Source: Gnetum montanum (taxonomy: Eukaryota; Streptophyta; Gnetopsida; Gnetales; Gnetaceae). Taken from it: DNA of 64,000 bases. Position numbers and translations under genes: made by a program. The notes beneath the pieces are model-generated. The model was not told the DNA's origin, searched no databases, and was given only the letters and a program-made list of their open reading frames with translations. The stretch covers positions 734,648 through 798,647 of the forward strand of contig MNCI01000556.1 in the NCBI GenBank assembly GCA_015680685.1, written 5' to 3'. Every line of letters begins with the position of its first letter. Positions within the stretch are counted from its first letter, which is position 1. Of the stretch, positions 44,210-54,580 are shown in pieces.

Positions 44210-47200
44210 TTACGCATCCCCCCTAGTACCACTGTCACTAGTATCCCTTAGGTCTACCTCTAAGCCTAACAAATCTTCCTCAAGTGGGCTATCCATTTTA
44301 GAGGTCATTCCTTCATGAGGAATGATATCTTCACAAGGTTCTAGTGCTAACACTGGCTCCCCAAGAGGATGGTCTGCATCATTACCCTCTTCTTCCTGCA
44401 CTTGCTCCTCATCTTGTCCACCTTCTTCATCCACTCCTTGTACCTATATACAATAAATACATCAAAAAAATCCACGATAAAACAAACTAGAAAATTTGAA
44501 TTCAATAACATTCAAACTTACTCACGATGGTCCTACGTCCGCAGCAAAGGGAAGTTGTTCTAAACCAACCCATAGGTGATGCATAATTTCATCTTCAGTT
44601 AATTCAGACCATACTCCATTCCCCATATTAGTTCCATCCTTCACCTTCCCTTTCTCTACACTAGTCCATCAGGGTGGTTTAGGGAAGAAAGTAGGGACTA
44701 TGGTCTCGTCCCCAGGAAGAGCAATTTCTCTCTCTGGGGTCGCACTCACTATTACCTGCTCCTAGAACTTCTCGAAGGCTTTGGATGTGCCAATGACATC
44801 GAGGAATACCCGCAAGGATTGAGCTTCGACAGCAGAATCTCGATAGTGTTGACGATAAGAGATACTTTCTGACTTATACAGATGCTTGTCATCTTTTTCT
44901 TTCTGCCCCCACTCTTGCACACTTGCGCAGAAATCCTTCCAGTCTTGGTTTTTCTGGGCCAATAGCTCTATTTGCATCCTCTGCTCCACCAATTCCTGAC
45001 TGGTTTGCACACTGTTCCTGACTGCAGCCCAATAGCAAGCGTAGTCAATAACAGCCATACGCTAGTCCTCTTCACTCGTTCCTCACACCTGCAGGAATTC
45101 ACATTGCAATTTTAAGTCTTCGACCTCTTTGCTTAGAGACACCCTTTCCTTCTCTGACCTCTGCAGTGTCTTCCAGAGGTCTTCATTGACATTTTGACTC
45201 TCCCATAAGGAGCGAGTCAAGAGTAACACACGTTTACATATTTCCTCATAAATGTTGCATGGCATGACTACCCCATCTGATGAAGGCTCCACTATGTCCA
45301 AGTCAATGGGCTCCATAGGATCCCATCAAAGGCGAGCTCCTAATAACAAACATTATCAAGCGTAAATAAAACATTACAAGCAATAATAACAAACATTATC
45401 AAGCGTACAATAGCAGTAACATACCAGCCCCAGGATCGACGTGCTCGAGGCGCTTGATCATATTACTGACAATGCCTTCCATGAAGGCAAACTTGTCAAG
45501 AAATTCTCCCCACGCCCTGCTTATAATGGCGGATGTGGATGCATCTTGTTCATTTGTAGCGTAATTAAGTTAAAATCTCTAGTTATTAATAGAACTCTTT
45601 AAAAAATTCTAATACATTAATTACCTCTGCCTGATATAGTCGGGAGTGTGTCAGCATTTTCCGCCTCCTCTCTCTCCTTACACACAAGGGCCTGTGCATC
45701 ACTGATTCTAATAGCCGGGGCCTCTTCTTCCAAAACTGGGGCCCCTTCCCCATGCTGTAATACCACTGCCCCTATTTTAGGGGTCAACTGCTCTGTAGGT
45801 CTTGCTATTCATGTCACATAACACATCTAAACAATTTAGAATACCCTTAATAAAGTTGCGTAATATGATAATTGCCATGACTTTCACTATGCCTTTACAC
45901 TTACCAGGCGGAGGTTTACTCAGCTGAACTCTGACTTGCATAAGTTTGTTCGTGCCACTTACTGGCTCCACAGGGCCCTTTGTTAGGCGAGGCCTTTTAC
46001 ACTGAACTGAGGTGTCTACAATCTTTGCCACTAGGTGTTTCCCCCATGAAGCATCATCGGTGTAGGTGGGAACCACCCCACCTGCATTGTTAGGGCCCCG
46101 TACTCGAGGTGCTACCAAATCCCTTGTCGTTATAGACAGAGACTCCCCAATTCCCTCCAAAGGATCCTATCCTCGGGTAGTGCCGAAAATATGGGAAATC
46201 CAAGGTTTGGATAGCTAGTCTCGGTTTTGCTGCACCCAGACCCCATTCCTCTGGACAACCAAAAATTCAGCAAAATGTCGAAGGTAAGCTATGAAGAAGG
46301 CGAAATGCACACTCAAACGAGACTCAAGCTTTTGGCGAAGCCTGATCATCTCAGTGCGTAACCCCTCAGTGAAATAGCTTGCCTAGTTAAATTGAGTCCC
46401 TTCCTCCATCACCTCTCGCATAATATGGGCCTATTCTATATTAAAGAACCTTCCTTGCGAGAGTGTTTTGGGGAAGGCTTGGGATCGGAAAAGGGGATAA
46501 ATGGTCTTGGTGACCTCTAATTCGATCTATTCGCAAGGGATCCCCTTGGTTTCCTTCTTGGTTCCTAGCCATTCCTCTAGATCCTCTTAACATTTAAGGG
46601 TCCTCCTCAACTCTTCCTCTATGGGAAGATCATCAGAGGGGACGCTGAAAAGGTCAACAAACAGCTGAGTATCAATGTCAAAGTTTACACGCATGTGATG
46701 CACATGCGTGCAAAAATGCTCAGCCCTCTCATTGAAGGAGTTAACCAAGGTTAACATTTCGCTGGTAGGGACATCAAGGGTTATGTCTAGAAATAAATGC
46801 ATTAGCCTTACTTCCCTCTGGCAGTATTGACAATATGTTTCTAATGTCTAGATTTGTGCTTGGTGGGTTCTGAAAGTAAGTCGAGACATTGTGCCTGGTG
46901 GGTTCTGAAATAACTTACCTGCCCGAATAATACATTGTGCCTGGTGGGTTCTGAAAGTAAGTCGAGACATGACGGGCCACGAACAAAGTACTGTACACAT
47001 GGTAATAGCTAAACCTAGCCATTTCCCAAATCCAACTTAAGCACCTCAACCCTCTGGCACTAAGTTCACGGTCTTGGGGACGACCAGTATCGATAGCCCC
47101 ATCTGTCAAGAAAGCCAGGATGCCCTGTGTAGAACCCACTAACAGGTGTTCCAAAATAGCACCAGCCACATCCCCCGATAGATGTGACCACACAATAATT

Positions 47201-47640
47201 CTGTAGTTACGTAGCAAAAATTTCAGAAACTCCAGTGCACCCTTTCGAAACAATATAGCCCTCCCCTACAACCAAGTCTGAGGGGGAGGAACATTGGGTA
47301 CGATTGGGTTTATACAACATAAAACCCCGACTATGTCCAGGATGATTAGGATGGGTTTCAACATGATACTGTATAGAAAACAAACGCGTTACTGCCTAGA
47401 TTCCATAGAAATGCATGCTTAAACTATAGAAAATTTACAAAATTACGCTCTAGCCATACAGCCGAAATCGCCGAAACCCTTGTCATAGTACAAGGTTTGT
47501 CTTAGAAAATGGTGATGGATGTAATACTGTTGTCTAAACCCTCATTTTAACGCGAGGTCTACAACCTAAAACTCTAATTTATGTAGTACTTCATCGATTT
47601 TAGCCAACTTGGTATTCTTTCTTCTAACTTTCGGCACCAT
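44210..47640 (-). CDS. N2 copy of the antisense gene (partly deleted)
   Basis: Reads minus from ATG 47,640 (MVPKVRRKNTKLAKIDEVLH) to a stop at 44,210 (LRDTSDSGTRGDA). Exon 2 (47,368-46,919) is exactly 450 bp, as in N1, with the same LDI(I/V)GVLC block. The exon 4 end (45,905), exon 5 (EQLTPKIGAVVLQHGEGAPV) and later exons have GT-AG borders at N1-equivalent positions. Exon 3 and the start of exon 4 are deleted; two copies of a 33-bp piece from the exon 2 end sit at the scar (46,856-46,970). Exon 7 is coiled coil (45,316-44,762). The 44,434-44,210 tail is acidic and ends like N1. Several stops are present. Order and intron positions shared with N1 show the gene was in the family before either copy inserted. 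Confidence 0.78.
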
Positions 47641-47780
47641 TGTTGCAATCCTAAACACCTTCACACCTCAACGCCTTCACGAATAACGCGCTGCAATTTT
47701 TTGCTCTTTCTCCTTCTCTCTGTGATAGCCAAGAATTCAAATTTGCAATAGCCAACAGCCTATTCTCGATAAGAACTGCC

Positions 47781-47788
47781 TACTTATA
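47781..47788 (-). promoter_or_regulatory. TATA box of N2 antisense gene
   Basis: Minus-strand GCATATAAGTAGG, about 145 bp upstream of the ATG at 47,640. It is conserved with N1 26,286 along with the downstream phrase GGCTGTTGGCTATTG. Confidence 0.6.
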
Positions 47789-48130
47789 TGCAAACTTAAT
47801 CAACTCGATGCCTAATTTAAGCGAGACTTGCCCAAATACTGATGAGCTGGAACCCAAAAATCAAGGCATTAATTGCGATAGATATCACATGCATTATGGT
47901 ACGAAACAACCTTAAACTATTGCTTCTTATCTCCTCGTAATCAGGTCGCATTAATTACAGGCTGTTCACGATGTTCAAAATTCAGTTAGCTTCTCATGCT
48001 CAAAGACATCACATCACATCCTTTTTCTTTTTAGACTAAACCAAGCATTCTTCGTTAAATACTTATAGCATCCAACTTAGCACCATTCTAATTACTTTCA
48101 TATTTGACAATTTTGTAGGACAATTAACAA

Positions 48131-49712
48131 ATGGATGAAACTTTATCTACGCTCCTAGTTTTAACAGGCCCCTAAGGGGAAATCATTAGACAATTTGATC
48201 CCACGCTAGTAGAAACTAACCTTTCCCTCGATGACGCAACCATAGCTGCGTCGAAAACATCTTTAGATTGGCCAGAACAATCGACGCACATGCTAGATCT
48301 GGAAGCTGGAGATGTAACCGAAGACCCCCTTAACGAGGTCTCTATGGTTACGCATAAAGGTGAGACTAAAAATCTTAAGGTTATTTCTTTACTAGACCAA
48401 AAGGTACATGGTAACATAAAGCAGGTCCTCCAAGACAACGTCATGGTGTTCACATGATCATATGAAGATATGTCGGGACTAGACCCAAGATTAATACAAC
48501 ACAACATAATTCTACATCCTCATATCAAAATAGTTAAACAGAAAGCATGAAAAATTAAGCCAGAAGTCGCGCTAGCAGTACGTGATGAGATCACTAAACT
48601 GTACCAGGCTACTTTTATTCGTGTGGTTGATTACTCAGACTGGGTATCTAACATTGTAGTTCTTCCTAAAAAGACTAGAGGGATACACATTTGCATAGAC
48701 TTCCGAGACTTGAACAAAGCTACAATCAAAGATAATTTCCCATTACCGAGTATCGACCAACTAGTGGATATAATTGCTAAGCATGCACTTTTATCCTTCA
48801 TGGATGGCTTCTCAGGCTACAATCAAATATGCATCAACCCAGAACACCAGCTGACAACCACCTTCATGACACCCTGGGAAACCTTTTGCTATACCATGAT
48901 GCCTTTTGGGTTAAAAAATGCCAGGGCTACGTATCAACGAGCTATGACATACATCTTTAGCGATTATCTCCTAGGGAGACTGAATGATTATGTTGACGAT
49001 ATAGCTATTAAGTCTATAAGGTCAGAAGATCATTCAGAGGATCTAGAGTTAGTCCTTAAAAGATGCTCTAAATACGACCTCAGGCTCAACCCAAAGAAAT
49101 GCGTATTCGGAGTCAAAACCGGACGCATGCTGGGGTTTGTGGTATCGAAAACTAGTATACGAGTAGACCCTGACAAAGTCAAAGCCATTGTTGAATTGAA
49201 ACCCCCTACAAATCTCAAGCAATTACGCGGATTGCAAGGGAGCTTGCAATTTATCAGGAGGTTCATTTCGAGACTAACTGATAAGTTACACCCTATGTAG
49301 CACTTGCTTAAAAAGGGAGTTAATTTCGAATGGACAGACGATTGTCAGCATGCGTTTGACAGCTTGAAACAAGAGCTTCAACGCTTGCCAACAGTTTTCC
49401 CACCGCAAAGGGATCAACCGTTTTACATTTACCTCGCAACATCAGACGTAGCCTTAGCTGCATTACTTTGTCAAAAGAGGGATGATGGGTTAGAAGTACC
49501 CATCTACTACTTGAGTCATGTTCTATGTGCGTATGAAACGAGGTACAACGAAGTAGAGCGTAATTTCTTAACATTAGTGTTTACGCTCAAAAAGTGCAGT
49601 TAGGTCAACATAATCTGCAAAAATAACATCATTAGGGCTATTACGCATAATCTGTACGAAAGTAGTAAAATAGCTCGTTGGATAGCTATCATGGCAGAAT
49701 TCAAACTTTGTA
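48131..49712 (+). pseudogene. N2 pol: RT and first RNase H, truncated
   Basis: Opens MDETLSTLLVLTGP at 48,131, matching N1 pol at 26,017. RT blocks: LPKKTRGIHICIDFRDLNKA, FPLPSIDQLVDIIAKHALLS, MPFGLKNARATYQRAM and YVDDIA at about 48,995. RNase H blocks: FEWTDDCQHAFDSLKQELQR, YLATSDVALAALLCQKRDDG and SHVLCAYETRYNEVERNFL. In-frame stops lie in the N-terminus and at 49,300 and 49,602. After IARW the coding sequence ends at 49,713, where the deletion joins it to the 3' LTR. Confidence 0.85.
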
Positions 49713-50069
49713 CATTGGAACTTTGTACACAATATTCTCAGTCTTCAAGTCGAAGCATAGATCTTGGAATTGCACATCCTTCTTAAATCTGATCCCCCTT
49801 GTCGTGTTGATGTCATCGTTATTTCAATTCATTTACATCGTTTTCTACTCCTTTTTCAATTCTTCGAATCAATTTTTTTCACAGAATATCCATATACTAC
49901 ACTATTCGTCAATTTACTGATTGAGTAAGTCCCTGTCTGATCGACAAGACCATTCAGAGCATCATGGATTCATTTTCTCCAGCACGGCCCTCGCACGGAT
50001 TCGTGGTTAAGACTGTGTACACGAGTTTCGTTCGGTATTTTCCAGTGACCGATGTTTTCCGTCATTACA
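49713..50069 (+). repeat. N2 3' LTR, last 357 bp
   Basis: From CATTGGAACTTTGTACAC to CGTCATTACA it matches 39,197-39,553. The first about 1,230 bp of this LTR are missing. The junction lies at a CATTGG shared by pol and LTR. Confidence 0.88.
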
Positions 50070-50074
50070 ATATC
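50070..50074. repeat. N2 target-site duplication, right copy (ATATC)
   Basis: Identical to 37,959-37,963. Confidence 0.85.
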
Positions 50075-51200
50075 CATCACTAATTCTAAGGTAATAGTGA
50101 TGGATTGATCTACCAACTCAAAAAAATGTTACTCTACTTACGTGAAGGTAGGTTCCAAGCCTTGTACATTTCATAAGAAATTAGATCAACATTAGAACTT
50201 TAATCTAGAAAATCCTTGCAATGCTCATTCTTGATGATTTGAAAGTAAATGAGGGGACTTCTAGGATCATATAGTTTCTAGGAAGATGGCCAACTTTGAT
50301 CTAATCAGCTAAATCATGGGTTAGCATGATGGTATGGACCTTGAAAGATGTTTGGTTTGAAGGAGACTTGAGTGGATTGGTTATAGAGGATAAGGAAGAA
50401 GTAGGATTATCAACCGCATTAGTTTGTGAGGGCTTTGTAGGATTGTTGGTTTAGAAAAATGGTTATTTTTAGGGTATGGATTCCAAACCACTTAGCTAAA
50501 GAGCTAGCTATAAATTAATAACCCTAGTAGTGTTATGTTGTTATGGCTAGGTTGGAATTTTTTCCTACATGGATGAAGTAGGTGGTCATTGGGTTGAGGA
50601 TGAAGGGACATGAGTAGAAGGATGAGGAGGTTGATAAGGATATGAGGAATTCTCTATTGAAGATGGAGATTGAGCTCTATAATAATTAGGAGGGTAATAG
50701 TAATGCTAAAAAGAAGCATGACTGGAAGAGTCACATGGAGACATGGTTTGTTGAACATAGTAAGAATATGGATTTGTCTATCTATAAGGATAATGCTACC
50801 TAGGTGGTGGAATCTTCCACAACTTGTGGGTGCTTCCACTAATGATACTACTCATATGATTGTGGTGGAGCTCCACTTATTATTGCTAGTGGAACTACCT
50901 AGGATTTCCTTTAGGATAATGTAATCTTCTGGCTACTTGCCTTCTTACCAATCTAGGATTTAGAGTGTACATCCTGGATTGTTGCATATGTGAAAAAATA
51001 GGGCAACATTCCTTAGGATGTTCATATTGGTAGATGAGACATCCACCATCATCAACTAATTTAGACTCCACAACCTCTTATACTATTATCACTTTAGTGG
51101 ACACGTTTAGCTTCCTTCCTTTTCCTAAAATCACGATCACTACTTTTCTCTTTGAATTCCTTTGCAATTTTTACAGCTTTTTGGAACTTTTCATTCAAAG
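50075..51200 (-). pseudogene. A2 protease N-terminus and gag C-terminal linker
   Basis: The minus strand near 50,080-50,180 reads FFELVDQSITITLELVMD, the protease block just before the N2 insertion, matching E4 at 63,940-64,000. Above it is decayed linker of low complexity. The active-site Asp triad is not recognisable. Confidence 0.6.
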
Positions 51201-52700
51201 AGCCCAACATTTTATCTATCATAGCTAAAATTTTGAAGATATATTTCAAGATCGAAAAGGTTTTTTGCTACATCACTTCATCAAGTGATGCATTGTCCTT
51301 GTTTTCAATAAATCATACTTCCCTTTTTCTGATAAAAGTGTCCTTGTTAAACTCCTCCACACTTTCCTTTTCTCTAGGACATTTTTCTTCTTTAGCAACC
51401 AGCTCAATGAGCCTTTGGATATGATGGGCTCTTAATTTGTATAATTTTCCTTAGGCATAGACCCTAAGAGTTCTCCATGTTTCTGATCAAATCTCATCTA
51501 TGATATGGCAAAGTTGCTTCCTTTGAGAATAACCATGGCCAAAACATTTATGAAAAAGGAAAGAATACTGGCCCATGGCTACATCTAAAGGTTCATGTGT
51601 TTCTTATCACCAACCTAGGATTTTCTTTCTCAAGTTAGACACTTAAGAGTACATTTGATGTTTGTCCTTAAATAGCTCAACCATGGTACTCCATCTACAA
51701 ATTGATTCTAGCTCCATAGAGTGATAACAACTTTCTATTTCTTTTATGAGTGTCTTGGGAAATAGCTTGAGATTCTGCAAATCATTCTCTTTTTTTCTGT
51801 AAGGCACAAGCATTGTGAAAGGTTTGTAGATAGTTCTATGGATTTGAATTATATCCCTCTTGAACTTGGGGATATTATTCATATCCAATTGCTTTATTCA
51901 ACTATCTTTCACATGCCTTGCTAGAATTCTCATTGCCTATGTTATGTTTAGCATACTTCAAGTTGTGAGTAATGGCTCATCATAGTCATGGTCCATGTGA
52001 TGGCCATGATGCCTATTATGCCCTTTTCTATCCCTTCTCTCATGATGGAAGGCCTCCCTAGAATGCCCAAAAATCTAATCTTAATCATCTAGGTACGCTG
52101 TATGATCATAATCATTTCTATCTTGTTGATCATATCCATCATGATCATGCCCTTTGCAGCTTCAATTGAAGCTTATGGAGGAAAAAGAGGATGATGAAGG
52201 GGAAGAGTAAGGAGGACTAGCACCACAGTATGTACAATCCCCTCTTTGATGGGGATGACCACGATCATCATCATGATGTCTATCCTTGTCCCTAACATGA
52301 CTCCTATATTTGGATCCCCAATGATCATGTAGTTAATTCTTGCCTAAACTAGGATTATCTACAATGGACTGTAAATTCTAGTTCAAGCCTTTTCATTGAA
52401 ATCAAGGGAAGGAGAGTCTGTATGCTTAGAATCCTTAAAGAGGGAATCCTCATCATCTTTCTATTTCAATAGGAACAAGGGGTTATTAAATTGTTTTCCC
52501 TTTATAGCTTTATAGTGTTTCTCTTATTGCTATCTATTTTCTATTATGTTTCAATGGGAAAATAGTCTTGATATTCATGTTCCTACATAACATATTCATC
52601 ATTGAGACCTTGGATGCCCAACCTCTTTAGAGTTTGGAATAGCATCGTAGGAACTGATCAATTGGATGGAAACATAATGTTTCCCTTCATCTCTCTCCAC
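51200..52700 (-). pseudogene. A2 gag (degenerate)
   Basis: The clearest block (51,643-51,888) reads MDMNNIPKFKRD, LQNLKLFPKTLIKEIES and ICRWSTMVELFKDKHQMYS, homologous to E4 Gag (DINNIPRFEGG, KLKLFPRTLTKEAES, WSTMLELFNNKYQTYS). The upstream part (51,950-52,450) is His/Asp/Arg-rich like E4 residues 200-290. Stops are common. Confidence 0.75.
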
Positions 52701-52967
52701 TGTAGCTATTCATCTTGGTGCATAATGAATGTGAAATTGAGCACAGACTCATCTAGATGAGTAAATACCACATTGCATTCTTAGGGGACTCACAGTTTTG
52801 ATCAATTACACCTATGAAAAGAAGACATTTTTTCTTAGAAGAAAAATAATAGTGTGATTTAATTATAATAATAATTATTATTTGAATGATTATGAATTTA
52901 TGGTTCATTCCAATGATCATAAATGATTTTTACTAAGTCCTAGATAGTGCATGTTACAAACTAAAAA

Positions 52968-52985
52968 TCCTTGGCAATGATGCTA
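52968..52985 (-). promoter_or_regulatory. A2 primer-binding site (tRNA-Asp type, decayed)
   Basis: Minus-strand TAGCATCATTGCCAAGGA against the perfect TGGCGCCGTTGCCGGGGA: every difference is a C-to-T or G-to-A transition. One base separates it from the LTR. Confidence 0.85.
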
Positions 52986-52986
52986 G

Positions 52987-53868
52987 TGATGAGTGATGAG
53001 TAGATCCTACATCCAACCATATGAAGCACAAGCACTTATGCATGATCCAGTTGAATCCCAAGGACTTCTATGTTTCTATGTACATTGGTCTAGGATTTGA
53101 ATCAACTATTGCAATCATTGTCTTTCCAATTACACTTGTGAGTGAAAGTGTATAGTTAAGTATAATTGAGGCATATGATTATTATCATTTTTATCTTCTG
53201 ATGTTCTAAGTCACCTAAGAATGAAGAATAAACAATAAGATAATTAATTGCTAAATTAATCTAATAAGCTAACACTCAACTAATCCTAACATAAGCATTT
53301 GTTCCCACTTGTTGTACACATCTTGAACATGTATAACACTACTAGGTTACCAAACGTTAAGCATTTATTGGATTACCAAGCGTTACACATATGCTTGAAA
53401 TGGTCTTACTTATGTTTACTATTTAATATATCTTAATTAATTACTTAATTATGTAAAACATTAAAGGAAATTTCCTCAAAATATTAAATGCTTAAAGAAA
53501 TAATTAATGTAGTCCAAGTATTACAAGGTTTGATCAAAAAGATCATCTTTATTGCCACACATAGTGAAGTGCTTAGGTACAAAAGTATTCGAATAAAGAT
53601 CTATATACTCTTTAACTCCTACTATGGGTAGTTAGAAAATATTCTAACTTTCAAATGAGAAAACTATAGGAGCTTCACTACAACTATGAAATCTAATGTC
53701 ATAAATGTGATGGAAGATGCACATTTATAGGTAGAAACAAGATGCTCTGTTGATGGGTACATGTCAATGGGTCAAACCCTATGTCGATGAGATAACATTG
53801 ATGAGATCTTGTTGACAAGGTCATGTTGATGGCATCTCATAAATGTGACTAGACCATGTGACTCATCA
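52987..53868 (-). repeat. A2 5' LTR
   Basis: 882 bp, TGATGAGTGATGAGT...ACTCATCA on the plus strand. It pairs with 10,995-11,863. Minus-strand CTATAAAT lies at 53,723-53,730, with 14-bp tandem units at 53,784-53,839. Adjacent to the PBS, hence the 5' LTR. Confidence 0.9.
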
Positions 53869-53873
53869 ATGTT
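53869..53873. repeat. A2 target-site duplication, right copy (ATGTT)
   Basis: Same 5-mer as 10,990-10,994; the chromovirus gag frame resumes after it. Confidence 0.85.
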
Positions 53874-54580
53874 GAGTAAATAATTTAAGTTTGAAGATGT
53901 TAAAGATTATCAAAAAGTATCATGTAATTAAACTAAACTTAAAAGTATGGTAGAAGTTTGATGGAAGAAGGAAAGCCACATTTATGTGGTAAATTATCAC
54001 ACTCTTATTAAAGATTAGTCTTTTATGCAATTTATGCTTAGGAAAATATTTGAAAAGACTCATCATAGATAATACACCATTCAAAGATTAAAATACATGA
54101 GACAAGGTGATCAAAATATCAAAGAATAGTACAAGGATTTTTGTATAGGCATTCACAAAGCTAAAGTTCATTTAGATGACTGTGAATTAGTGTTTAACTT
54201 CCTTGATGTATTGAAGATTAAATTCCAATAAGAAATTACTTTTTATGATTCACTAACCTTGCATTAGGATTTTGATTTAGCTCTCAAGGCTAAGATGAAA
54301 CTCCATGGTAATAATAAAGGTCCCAAGCCTTTAAATGAAAAATAATCCAAGGCTTCTAAACAAGATAAATAAGTGAAGGAGAAGAGAAATGTCAAAAAAT
54401 ACTCATATAAGAAGAAATAAAAGAATAAAAAAGGCCATGATTCTAAGAAGAGAAAGTTTAGGAGAATGCTAATGTTTTCAAGATTAAATGCTTTAATTGT
54501 GAAGAATGGGAAGATAATCAATGAAAGTTCAAGAAACATAAATCTTGTAAGAGCTAATAACTTTAAACTTTGAAGAAAGG
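53874..54580 (+). pseudogene. C gag, 3' part
   Basis: Resumes with FKFEDVKDYQKV, then MVEVWWKK-like residues, the tryptophan block expected after SFISWLKMF on the left side of A2. Near 54,479 it reads KIKCFNCEEWEDNQ, a CCHC zinc knuckle with the His position altered, followed by lysine-rich sequence. Stops interrupt several times. Confidence 0.65.

Larger units (their letters stand above)
37964..50069 (+). mobile_element. N2: Tat-type element of the N1 family, 3' part deleted
   Basis: It carries an ATATC duplication on both sides. Order on plus: 5' LTR, tRNA-Asn PBS, gag, protease, tandem repeats, opposite-strand gene, RT and first RNase H, then a deletion junction leading directly into the last 357 bp of the 3' LTR. 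Second RNase H, integrase, 3' UTR repeats and most of the 3' LTR are missing. Length is 12.1 kb against 17.4 kb for N1. It is diverged from N1 but syntenic, so the two are independent insertions of one family. Confidence 0.9.
10995..53868 (-). mobile_element. A2: full-length Athila-type element carrying two nested Tat elements
   Basis: Both LTRs and a perfect TSD (ATGTT) delimit a 42.9-kb block. Removing N1 and N2 with their duplicated 5-mers leaves about 13.3 kb, a normal Athila size. Minus-strand order: 5' LTR (52,987-53,868), PBS, gag, protease (split by N2), RT (split by N1), RNase H, integrase, a roughly 2-kb spacer, a large extra ORF, 3' LTR (10,995-11,863). All ORFs are decayed. It integrated in the gag of chromovirus C. 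Confidence 0.9.

Noticed and set aside
54264-54539. 91-codon minus-strand hydrophobic open frame, membrane-protein-like
   Set aside because: It is the reverse of lysine-rich AAA/GAA codons of chromovirus gag, which gives Phe/Leu-rich antisense reading.
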